Shown one piece after another: positions 1 to 10,206 of a DNA stretch of 64,000 nucleotides. A program made the translations under genes and the position numbers. The stretch lies in contig OU452203.1 in assembly GCA_911728435.2 (NCBI GenBank), forward strand, positions 19,055,651 through 19,119,650, in the 5' to 3' direction. The DNA comes from Apoderus coryli (Eukaryota; Arthropoda; Insecta; Coleoptera; Attelabidae). Numbering within the stretch: the first letter of the stretch is position 1; every line of letters begins with the position of its first letter. The notes below the pieces were generated by a model. That model had not been told where the DNA came from. It made no database searches and worked only from the letters and a program-made list of their open reading frames with translations.

Positions 1-544
1 GGAAACAGTCAGACTTTTACTATAAAATCAACTTCAAAAATTTAAATTATATATACGAGGGTCTGCTGTTGTTTTCACTGGTAATATTTTCTAAACTTTA
101 CTTTCATTACTTGGAAAGGACCCAACTCCGTAGGATATGCTTGAATGCAAAATTATGCATTTTGATGCGCTAGTGTAATTCGTCAAAAGTGACATTATAA
201 TAATGATTTTGTGGTTATGGTTGATTTATACTATTCAGACGAACTTACGTGATAATCGTGATAATTTTTTACTAAATATAGTAGATAACCAATCAAATTA
301 CTTAATTTTAAGTCATGTGTCAAATTTCATCCAATCACCTCTGGATTACAGCGGTAATACCCTACATGTGGTGTTTTCAGTTTGGTGTTTTTTTTATTAA
401 AAATTAATTAAACCTCAAACTGACAACTCGTTTAAAAATGTCGCGAAGATTTGATTTTGATTTAATGATATTATATCTGATAATATGCCAAAAAATATAA
501 TCAAATCAAAAAAATATGTATGAAAAATATTTCTCGAGCTTTGA
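1..544. other. AT-rich sequence, no gene seen
   Basis: No coding similarity, repeat or RNA gene was recognised. Short open frames here have no recognisable protein features. The stretch may belong to the 5' part of the Crypton-like element that follows, but I cannot place its boundary. Confidence 0.4.
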
Positions 545-1573
545 GCGACCAGAGAATACGAACTGAATGCTGAAACGAGTTTGCATAATTTGGCTAATAT
601 ATTGAAAGATTATCCGGTAAATATGAGAAAAGCTGATGGAACTGAATATAAAGAAGCAACTGTAAAAACAATTTGGAATACTACGAGTAGGCTACTCCAG
701 GAAAAATACTTCAATGACTTCAAAATTGTATTCGACCTTTTTACCAGTGTGATATTCAAAAATGCGCGAGATACAAGAAATGCAAAACGTAAAAGATTAC
801 AGCAGGATCCAAACAAACGAAAATGCAGTTCATCAAATTTGAGTTCAAGTGATTTGGCTAGAATCATTGGATTATGGGATGAATGTACACCAGAAGGTTT
901 ACAAAATTTTTTTTACCATATTGTAGCTGTTGAGTAAGCTTGGCCAGGTGGTGAACCAGCTGATTGCCTTATAGATTATTTCACGATTGAGAACAATAAT
1001 GATGGAACGCCAACCAACAGAATTGAATACAATCCAATATTCAGTAAAACATGCCAAGGAGGATCGAAAAGTTGTACAAATAGTAAGTGGCTTGTTCCAA
1101 ATATTGCAAGCGAAAGTGCATGCCCTGTTCGGTTATTCCATAAATTATTGTCCAAAAGGGGGAAAAAGATTACTTCCAGTCACCTATTCTTGAATTCCGA
1201 AAGTGACACATGGTGTGACAATATACCGGTAGGCAAGAACACAATTAATATGTGGACCAAATCATCCGCGCAAGCTATTGGTTTGGACACTATGTGTAAA
1301 AAGATATCCAATCATTCGAACAGATCAACTGCAGTTAGCCATTTGGCAAAGAAAGGAATTCCTGAACAGCAATTAATAAAAATAACAGGACATAGCAGCT
1401 TTAATTCAATTAAACCGTACTTGAATATTAACCAAGAACGCCATGGTGAAATAATCAACACCATGCGAGGAATTTCTTCAACAGTGGAAATTAACAATCC
1501 GTCAAATTCAGCAAACTCTACTTCCAATTTAACATTTACCAATTGTACTTTTCACAACTGTAGTTTTGAATAA
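545..1573 (+). pseudogene. Crypton-type tyrosine recombinase, one internal stop
   Basis: One reading frame stays open from about 545 to the TAA at 1573, apart from a single TAA at 935-937 just before an AWPGGEP segment. Without that stop it would give about 340 residues. The C-terminal part has the tyrosine-recombinase signature in order: HSNRSTAVSHLAKKG (box II H-x-x-R), ITGHSS (the G-H pair) and a Tyr in KPYLN about eight residues on. The N-terminal part (ILKDYPVNMRKADG, TVKTIWNTTSRLLQ) resembles the SAM-like core-binding half of the KIAA1958/ZMYM/Crypton (DUF3504) family. These enzymes cut and rejoin DNA through a covalent phosphotyrosine. No introns are needed. The rest of the frame is undamaged, so the copy is either young or was recently under constraint. 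No start codon was fixed; the frame upstream of 581 has no clear ATG. Confidence 0.75.
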
Positions 1574-1682
1574 AAATTAATAATATTTGTTTGATTAAAA
1601 CTAATACATTTTGTATTGAAAATTATTAAACGTCAGATTGATTGAATTTTTGATATCTACAAAGTAAAAAATTATCTTATCG

Positions 1683-1827
1683 AATACTCCTCGGGCCTTG
1701 ATAAATACTCAAAATTTTGTCATAGAGAATACTTCAAGCGAGTTGCTCAAGGCTATTATCAAGCAACACGCTTTCGGCATTCTCTATGACAAAATCATCT
1801 CGGTATTATCAAGACCCTAGGGGTATT
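1683..1827. repeat. Near-complete imperfect hairpin
   Basis: The segment starting AATACTCCTCGGGCC at 1683 pairs with the one ending GGGTATT at 1827. The arms are about 67 nt. They share TTTTGTCATAGAGAAT and, near the tip, AAGCG-GTTGCT, with only about 10 nt unpaired in the loop. It lies 110 bp after the recombinase stop codon and could be a 3' structure of that element or an independent fold-back insertion. Confidence 0.7.
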
Positions 1828-3424
1828 ACTACTGATAATAGTCGATTATACGGGAATTCGCAAAATAATATATGAATCAAGATTTATTTGGTAGCAGATT
1901 TAACGTAAGCTATTTGCAACTTCAGACGGCATAAAATCTTCATCACCTTAACCTAAAACTTGTAATAACGTGCTTGATATTAAATTAAAGCACACAGAAG
2001 CAACTTGTGACTATTTCAAAGAAATCTTTTAATCTAACAATAGTAGATTTCGTTATTAACAGGAATTTTTTTAGTCCTATAGATCCATTTGATATATTGT
2101 TCTTGATATGCTGCCTTTACATTTGGCGACTAATAAAACAGCCTTAACCTACCTAATACTGCATAGTAGATAATCTTATTTTGTTTTCATATCTAATTTC
2201 TTCCTATCTGAAAATACACAAAAAGTAAATTATAGCTTACTTCCTATAACGATTCTTTTGTTGTCTTTTTTAATCTTTTTTAATTGAAATTTCTTCAAAA
2301 AACTCATTATATGTTTGCGCTACACATATTATACATTATACCTACATGTATAGGTACACAATATCCTCTATTCAATTCTGTTTTTATTCTTTTCTAAATG
2401 TCAACAGAACAATAATCGCCGCGAAATCGTGTTGGGTTTTTCGCAATCCGTTACTAACACATAATATAGCTCATTGCACACTTTAATTTCATTTGTATTG
2501 GATCCAAGAATTGGAAATAAAATGAAAAATGTGTTTTAATTTAGAAGTCTAACAAAATTTAATCGATTTCTGCACATGTAAGTCATGTAGTAAGGTACAG
2601 GGTAATCACGTATATTTTACTCAAAGCTATCTCGGTTAATTTTGATCACACAGTATAGTTTATATTACTAGGTTGTAGCATATTTTCTGAATCGTCACAT
2701 TATGATGCCACCAATGACGTAAGTCAATCCATTGTCAAAATTTTTAATGATTATTTATTTTAAATCAAAATATCTGGTTAAAATTATTACTAGAACAATC
2801 ATTTTTTTCCGTGTAGCATCGATTCGACGAAAACCTATATCGTTCGAGACTTCGGACTAACATTAGGATAAAATTTGATCAGGATAAATGCCGGCAGATC
2901 AGCACAATTCTTTAATGTACTACCTGAAGTTGTTAGGAGAAAACTTATTTAATGCAGAAATTTTTGTTGAATGGTTTTAGTGATTTCCATTAATGTTTTT
3001 ATGTTACATGTTGCCTGTAGTTGTGTAATTATTATTAGAATTGAAAAAATGCAGATTTTACAACTTCCTTTATTGAAAAATGTGTTTGAACAATATACCA
3101 TTCGCTCCAGGCGTTTATTTTAAGACATTTCGAGCGGTACGTTATTAAAAATGATTTAAGCAGATAGATATTTTCATCTGACAAGATGTATTTTACCAAA
3201 TAGACAATGTATGTACGTAAGCTTTAATTATTCTGTGTCTATTATTACAGTATACACATAGAAAAAAATTCTGAAGTTTATTGAACTTTCCCACATGTTT
3301 GTTAGAAACCTTTAACGTTATATAAGTACTTAACCATGTACATTATTAATTGTACTTATTGATTTAGGATTTCATTACATCGCAAAATTATAGGTATACT
3401 TATATTATTCACCTTCTTAGAACA
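1828..3424. other. No gene seen
   Basis: AT-rich sequence with many stop codons in all frames. I found no recognisable protein, RNA or structured repeat. Confidence 0.4.
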
Positions 3425-3592
3425 TACAGGTTGTCCTATGGATAGAATATTTCAGACACTACCTTGAATTGAATTTCGAAAATTTCGGTATCTGTATTGT
3501 CCACGCAAATAACATAATAGCAACCGCATAACACTTCCGGTTATGCCGGAAGTTGATAGCAGCTTTGGTATTTTTAATAGAACACCCTATAT
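3425..3592. mobile_element. MITE-like element with TACAGG...CACCCTATA ends
   Basis: It begins TACAGGTTGTCC and ends AACACCCTATAT, imperfect inverted ends of the TACAGGGTGT type common in mariner-like MITEs. A small hairpin, CTTCCGGTTATGCCGGAAG, lies near the right end. The first 60 bp are similar to 4575-4640 (shared AATATTTCAGA and CTACCTTGAATTGAATTT), so the sequence is repeated within the window. No transposase is present. Confidence 0.45.
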
Positions 3593-3794
3593 ATTATTAA
3601 ATTTTTGGATTCAAGGTAAGATTCTAGACGTGTTTTGTGTATCATGTCATATGTCTAAGTTCAGCCGCAAAAACGTTGAATTAAAACGGTGTTATTTTGT
3701 ACCAAAATAAAACGGTTATTTTTTAAACGTACACGTTTAATCAACCAATGACACATTGATTTTACGTTTAAAAAACGTATGTGTGTTTACTGGG

Positions 3795-5772
3795 TTGTAG
3801 TTGTGCTTGTAAAACACTTAAATATAAATTTAGTTTCACTTACTAATTTTTTTTCTGATTTCATCAGTCCAGTCTTCGACACCTGTATCTTTTTGTTTTA
3901 ATTCTAAACTATGTTGTGAAGTGTGAGTAATTTTAACTAGCTAAACTTCAACATTTATTTGCCAAAGTTAGATTTTTAGCCAGAGATGCAAAGCACTACT
4001 GTACTCTGGCTAAAAATTCACCATCGGAAAAGAAAAGTAGAAAATATAGCTAGTCAAAATCATTAGGCAATATTTTATTCAGATAAAGCTAGAAGATTTT
4101 ATCATGTTCTGTACACACTCGTGTAGAGCGATTTCAGTAGAGCTTGTATGCATTCGTATAAAGTTTATAGCTTTCACATAACACGAACAAAAGGCGAATT
4201 AAAATAATTGAAACGCAGGTGATGCGATGAGAAGAAAAACGGTAAAGAACCATTAATGTTTATATGGTGGATATTATAGGTAAGTAAACACCGGATTATA
4301 TTGTATAACGTACATGTGTGTGTATAGGTCAAGGGCACCTCAAGCAACGTTTTAAATGGAGATAAATAGATTATATATATGCCGGTAATCAACGGCTTTT
4401 TATAAGTGCCATACAGGGTATCTTTTAGAAATGGATTCGTTAATCATGTCATAATAAAAGTGTATAAACCAAAGAAAGGTTTTTCGTATTCTGATCAAGT
4501 CACCAGTTGTATCAAAGTTTTTATATTACAGGCTGATATAGGCACCAATATAAGTATGATATCTCCACTATACAAGGTGTCCTATGTTGATGATCCATTA
4601 AGAATATTTCAGAGGCTACCTTGAATTGAATTTTCGATAAGACAAGATAATTTCAGATTTATTCATTAATGTCAGATGCCCAAGTATTTCATCTTTATGT
4701 CAAATTTGACTCATAAGCACTTTGTTAATAATTTTGCACGCGTTTTTTTATAAAGTAAGGTCTCCTTTTTCCGTTTCCATAAGATATTTTCAGATTTATT
4801 CATACAGGGTGGTCAAAAATATATACTGAAAACGATGTTAGAAAAACAGTTGAAAGTCAATGTTTTCAAATGGAACAGGAATATTTTTATAATTTTACCT
4901 TAGTTATCATTATAATTGAAGGCAATTCTCTAATAGATTGTCGATTTCGAAAATGCACAGTTTTCGTAGTATCAGCAAAATAACCTTTTTCTGCAGTACC
5001 GTTGACTATGGTCGAATTTTATTTTGCCTAATTAATTTAGTTAGCATTGAAAATAATAACATTTCTCGGCAGCAACATAAATAAATAATTAAATAATAAA
5101 TAAATTAGTATTTGTTATATCAATGTTAATTTTTAATACATAGTTGAAAATGTGTTAACTTCAGCTGTATTATCTTCATTTTTTGTAGTTGTAGATTTTT
5201 GTAATACGCAATTTATTTAGTTCCGAATCAGTTGTCATTGATTTTTTTTAATTCTTCATAGTTTTTCTCCACCCATTGTTAACAAAAAATGATGATATTT
5301 CTCGCCAGTCTGCAAAAAAATGTTACATTGCCGACATTTCGAAAACTGTGCCTTTTCGGAATTGACAATCTATTACAAAATTGCCCTCATTTTTCATGAC
5401 TTTATACGAATGCATACAAGCTCTACTGAAATCGCTCTACACTCTACACGAGTGTGTACAGCTTTATCTGAACAAAAAATTGCCTAATGATTTTGACTAG
5501 CTATATTTTCTACTTTTCTTTTCCGATGTTGAATTTTCCGCCAGACGACAGACATCTTTTTCAATACGTTCCGTACAGTAGTGCTTTGCATCTGTGGCTA
5601 AAAATCTAACATCGGCCAATAAATTTTGAAGTTTAGCTAGTTAAAATTACTCCCACTTCACAACTTAGTTTAGAATTAAAACAAAAAGATACAGGTGTCG
5701 AAGACTGGACCCAAAAAAAATTAGTAAGTGAAACTAAATTTATATTTAAGTGTTTTACAAGCACAACTACAA
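3795..5772. mobile_element. Non-autonomous element with ~370-bp inverted ends
   Basis: The sequence from 3795 (TTGTAGTTGTGCTTGTAAAA) to about 4166 is repeated in inverse orientation from about 5398 to 5772, with scattered mismatches and a ~35-bp extra block near 5541-5575 in the right arm. Shared blocks include CAGTCTTCGACACCTGTATC, TTTTAACTAGCTAAACTTC and CACTCGTGTAGAGCG. No transposase frame lies between the arms. The long arms suggest a fold-back or long-TIR DNA transposon. The outer edges are where the similarity stops; no clear target duplication was found. A second inverted pair is nested inside (4919-5391). Confidence 0.75.
4919..5391. repeat. Nested inverted repeat inside the long-armed element
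   Basis: The block at about 4919-5000 (GGCAATTCTCTAATAGATTG through TTTTTCTGCAGTAC) pairs with the inverse of about 5310-5391 (GGCAATTTTGTAATAGATTG on the minus strand). About 80 bp per arm is recognisable at moderate identity. It may be a separate MITE that inserted into the larger one, or an internal arm of the same structure. No protein is encoded. Confidence 0.55.
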
Positions 5773-6424
5773 AGAATACACAGATAACCAAAGAACAGAA
5801 AAGACGACACGGAAAAAGGATTCGAAACCGGAGTCTTACTACAAAGATACGTCAGAATCGTACACTACCTGGAGATTTAGAAGAAGTGTGGAGGATATTG
5901 AAGCTTTTCATCCGAACTGATGCGAGATATTTTCAATAGTTCTTGTAAGTATATTATTAAAGACGCTTTCTAAATATCAGGGACCAGATTTTTTTTAATG
6001 CTCTTTTTCTTCCGTATGTTACTAACTAAAAAAGGGGATAGGTTCGTATGTGGAAACTGTCGTGGTATCTCTCAAGATCAACAGACAGATGCCCAGCAAC
6101 TGAGGAACGTTGATGCTGGGGACAAACTCTTCAATGAAGATAACACGTAACATATCAGGCACCATTGAAAGGAATTGTGTATAAAAAATTAGTTTTCCGT
6201 TACCGCATCTGTCAACCGTAGAACAGAAAACAGCTGAGGTAGTAAATGAATCGTGTATTTACTTTTATGGAGATGAAAATAAACACCAGTTAGACAGTCT
6301 CGACCTGAAGTCCCAATAAAGGTTTCTTAACGTTTCCGAAAATCAAGATCGGACTGCGTGATCAAAGGTTTCAGGTGAAAAAATGATGTTTTAACTGTAC
6401 TCATTAACGAGTGGTAAGAGGTTG
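5773..6424. other. No gene seen
   Basis: Moderately AT-rich with short broken frames and no recognisable protein or repeat. It may be decayed transposon sequence. Confidence 0.35.
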
Positions 6425-6464
6425 GTTACTGCAAAGATTAATGTACATTAATCTTTGGTTACTG
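6425..6464. mobile_element. 26-bp palindromic micro-element with 7-bp target duplication
   Basis: A perfect palindrome occupies 6432-6457. Each half is CAAAGATTAATGT read inward. It is bracketed by the exact direct repeats GTTACTG at 6425-6431 and GTTACTG at 6458-6464. The same 26-mer with one mismatch sits at 39934-39959 between a different 7-bp direct repeat. Two copies with locus-specific duplications indicate insertion of a tiny mobile unit made of two inverted ends only. The superfamily is unknown. Confidence 0.65.
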
Positions 6465-7199
6465 GCACTCGTTCATGGATCACGAAACCGCTATCTAATG
6501 ATACTGAAACTTAACTTTGTAAGTATATTGTGTTATTTGTTTAGAAAATAGTAGCATAGTATTTCAAATAATTTATTCTAGTTGTACTGGACAGCATAAT
6601 ATCAGATTATATAACGATATCTAAAACTTTTGGTATGCATTCAACTATACAGAGTAGTGGTCGGATAGCCTTGAAATATAAATATTCAACAATAATTTAT
6701 CAACTTAATTTAATTGAATATAGTAAACTAGAAATGTATACCTGCTAAGTTTATATTATATACTTATAGGCAGGTATACATAGAATTTAAACTTACGATC
6801 ATATAATTACACTATTCAATTTTATTTCATAAAAGTAGAGCAATAAGTTAATTATAGTTTTTTTACGCAACTACAGTAACGAAACGTGAAAACAACGAAT
6901 TAATAATTAAAATCCTACCTATACTCAAGTCTATTTGACCACCTGTCCCAGAGGTATTAAACGTTATTCCTGTAACATTTTTCTGAGTTCGATGTGTGAA
7001 ATAATAACGAGATTTGAATTAAAACTAGTATATTTACACTTAATAACTAACACTTAAACAAACTAATAACGAACTAATATTTACTTTCACTATTATTTTA
7101 CTATAATTTATATGTCCCTCTTATACGTTGGCTATTTATATGCTTTGTTTCTTTCTCGAAGACTTCCAGTAAATAGTCGTCTGTTCTACAACATTCTGG
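6465..7199. other. No gene seen
   Basis: AT-rich sequence without recognisable coding or repeat structure. It ends where the RTE-type LINE relic begins. Confidence 0.35.
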
Positions 7200-8015
7200 C
7201 GCGCGTACGTCCAGGGGTGTGTTTCATCACCAACACTTTTTAATGTTTATTCAGAGGAGATATTCAAAGAATCGATAATGGATATGAAGGAGGGTGTAAA
7301 AATCAGAGGAGAAATAATCACCAACATAAGATACGCCGATGACACTACCATATTGGCTGAAAACCTGAAAGATCTACAGACACTGCTCAACTCAGTGCAC
7401 GAGGCGAGCAAAACTATAGGAGCCTCAAGATAAATGTTGGTAAGACAAAACCAACATTTATCTTGAGGCTCCTATAGTTTTGCTCGATGGATGGTTGGAT
7501 GGTTGCAGGAAAAATGGATGTGGGACAAGGTCAGCTTTTACTAGATGGTAGACCTCTCGAAAGAGAAATACTTAGGTAGTTGGATCAACGAAACTGGAAG
7601 CTCTGACGAGGAAATACACGCATTGCACTAGCTTGACGAACAGTTACTTAAAGCTTGAGGCATTTGAACTGTGGTGCTATCGCTGAATGCTGAAGATCTC
7701 CTGGATTACCTACACTTCCAACGAGGAAGTACTTCTTATGATGAATACCAACAGGGAACTCATAAACACAAGTAGCGAGAAAAACTGAATATTTCGGGCA
7801 TATCATCAGAGGACCCAAGTACTCTTTACTCGGGCTTATTGCACACGTTGGATTTGACATAAAAAACTGTCATGGCTGCGAAACAAGAGGCAGTGGACGG
7901 GACTGCAATCTGAGGAACTTTTCAGAGCGGCCGCCGACCGTAACACCTGTCAAAATGTTATCACTACGATGATCGCCAACGTCTGAAAACAGACAGGGCA
8001 CCGGAAGAAGAAGAA
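7200..8015 (+). pseudogene. RTE-clade LINE relic (RT core to 3' end)
   Basis: Pieces of an RTE-type non-LTR reverse transcriptase can be read in order across shifting frames. From about 7215 there is a degraded GVRQGC-like and SPTLFNVYSEEIF-like segment, then KEGVKIRGEIITNIRYADDT with the catalytic YADD near 7330. Next come LKINVGKTKT (7420-7450), KYLGSWINETGSSDEEIHA (about 7565-7622), and the C-terminal KLEAFELWCYRRML-like and EEVLLMMNTNRELI segments. It ends with GTGRRRR at about 8000-8014, typical of the RTE 3' end. Stops, frameshifts and a missing block make it non-functional. A fold-back duplication interrupts it at 7405-7486. Confidence 0.75.
7405..7486. repeat. Perfect 37-bp fold-back inside the RTE relic
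   Basis: The arm at 7405-7441 (starting CGAGCAAAACTATAGG) is repeated exactly in inverse orientation at 7450-7486, with an 8-nt spacer AAGACAAA. The left arm encodes the RT segment leading into LKINVGKTKT, so the right arm is an inverted copy of coding DNA, not a terminal repeat. The reading frame happens to stay open through the inverted copy. Confidence 0.8.
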
Positions 8016-9135
8016 TGTAGTTTCATAGAATTTGATCTTCAGGAATGATGTTCTCTTCACTTCTTCACTATCACAAGTCAACACCTGAAAATATCGACCA
8101 CTCGCATTAGGAAAATATTGATACCAAGCCTTATTCAGTTTATCAAACGAAAGTTTAGCAGATTATCGTGATGAAAGCTATGACAATGTGACTAACTTAG
8201 ACTATAGCTACATATCAGGCTTTCTCACAACAGCTCGTGGATCCTGACTTTGAAGAGACACTATCAAACATGTGTGTCTGTGGAAATCTGGGGAACGGAC
8301 TAGTTTCGTGGGATTAATGATCATTTTATGGAGCTGAATTATATAATGAATCTAGCACATCTTTAAAGTTATCTTCAGATAAAGCCAGCCAATATCAGCC
8401 ATGAAACTTCAATCAACAAACTAAGAATGGATGAGGGATTGATCGAGCGGCAGAACAATGGTAGAATTGTAAGGTGATATAAATTAGCAGGCGTAACAAC
8501 TTTGAAGTTATTTTATATTTTGAAGATGGCTCAAAAAGCTTGTACCTACTATGTAGAATTGTTTCAAGGAAATATTACCAGTTACACTTGCATGAAAGTA
8601 TTAAAATTTTAAAACACCTGTCAGGCTACCATATTCCTCACTAGATTATGTATAAACATATGTCTAGGACAGGCTCTAGGAAAGGCAATATAACAGCTCT
8701 CCAGAGACCAGACAAACGTCGACATGTGTGGGACATCGTCGGAACTAAACAACTTTGACTCTCGCCAGTGCATGAATATTAAGATGTCTCTGTGGGAGAC
8801 AGCAACTTGTTTCAGAACGTTTGAGTAGGGTTTAGTCAGTGGCAGATCAAAGAAGAGAAAATTGTCCACTTTTTCAAATGCCAAAATTATTTAGAATTTG
8901 TAGTTTTTCAAATATTGACAATTTAACATGGAAGGTTTGCTGTTAGATTTCCAAAGATTTTCACATGATTATTCAAATTGGGAAATTTCCAAAAGTTATG
9001 GCTTTTTTGAAGAGGAATTCGGTTGGTTATGAGCCTAGAAACTCTAAGGTTTTGTCCAGAGAAAAAATCGATACATTTTTGGCCACGGCTAGTGGTGGGA
9101 CTTATTTACTTACTAAGGTTAGTTTGAGGTGATAA
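8016..9135. other. No gene recognised
   Basis: Less AT-rich than its surroundings, with short open frames such as one on the minus strand at 8621-8884. I could not tie any of them to a protein family. It may be decayed retrotransposon sequence. Confidence 0.35.
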
Positions 9136-10206
9136 TATACAATGTGTGATAGAGTTTGGAAGAGAAAAAACTTTTTTATTTCTCGATTTAGAACAAAAAG
9201 TCATTCTTTATAAAAACGTCTGCTTGTGTCGAAACTACAATTTCAAATACATGCATTCAAGATCGACCACCCCAAAGCACGATGGCGTAAGTCAAGTGTG
9301 AATCGAAAACCCCAAAGTAAGCCGTTCTAAGCACATGAAAATTTAAGTAACACGCAAGCTGTCTAAGCAAAAATAGAGCACTGGACAACTTGCGACATAG
9401 GTGTTCGATGTGAGAGTACCAACTGGTACTCTCACATCGAACACCTATGTCGCAAGTTGTCCAGTGCTCTATTTTTGCTTAGACAGCTTGCGTGTTACTT
9501 AACTAAGATTGTCATCTAAATAGACTCCAAGCACTTTGACAGTGTCACCACTGATATGGGAGAAATTAGAAGACAGCTTCAGAACATTGCACTTGTTCTC
9601 GTTAAGCCTTAACCCGTTCGCACCAAACCATTTCTTGGCTACATTCAAGATCGAAAGGGATATAGTGTTCAGATTGTCAAAACTTGAACTACTCGACACA
9701 AAACTGGCATCATCTGCAAAAAGGGACGGAAATGAGATATCTGACATATAATGGGAGATATCATTAATGTATATAATAAAAAGTAATGGACCAAGCACAG
9801 AGCCCTGAGGCACCCCATATCTCACCCTTTTAAGGAAAGATGTTTCGCCGGTCAACTCGACCAGCTGCCGTCTCTCAAAAAGGAAAGATTTAATCAACCC
9901 CAAAGGTATCCCCCTCACTCCATAGAAAGACAGCTTTTCCAGAAGGGTATCATGGGAAATGCAGTCAAAAGCCTTAGACAAATCAGTCGTGGTCAATACA
10001 GAGTGTTTACCACTCTCAAAAGACGCAATTACATCGCCCACAACACTCAGGATCGCTCTGGTTGTTGTTCGCCCTCTCTTAAAACCAAACTGACATGGAG
10101 AGAGTAGATCGAACTGTTCTAAATAATCCGAAAGTCGGGGCTTTAACAAGACCTCGAGTACCTTTTTTTCCTCTTCCAAACTCTATCCGTGGACACATTG
10201 TATGTA
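9136..10206 (-). pseudogene. Jockey/CR1-like LINE reverse transcriptase relic in an inverted-repeat frame
   Basis: The minus-strand frame 10179-9499 carries RT motifs in order: KVLEVLLKPRLSDYLEQF, GFKRGRTTTRAI, DLSKAFDCISHD (first catalytic Asp), GVPQGSVLGPLLF, LFADDASFV (catalytic Asp pair) and LGVYLDDNLS. It is then broken by an inverted 79-bp insertion. The coding continues on the minus strand from 9421 (WYSHIEHLCRKLSSALFLL, then VLRTAYFGVF and YAIVLWGG) to about 9255. The 5' half of the ORF and any endonuclease are missing. The RT block is bracketed by an inverted repeat of about 32 bp (9140-9171 against 10161-10200, core ATAGAGTTTGGAAGAG), which does not look like LINE sequence. Confidence 0.85.
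9343..9502. repeat. Perfect 79-bp inverted duplication of RT coding DNA
   Basis: Arm 9343-9421 and arm 9424-9502 are exact reverse complements separated by the two bases AC. Read on the minus strand, the left arm encodes WYSHIEHLCRKLSS and onward in the correct orientation. The right arm is the same coding DNA inverted, inserted directly after DDNLS. The duplication therefore arose inside the LINE copy after insertion, or is an assembly artefact. Confidence 0.9.
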
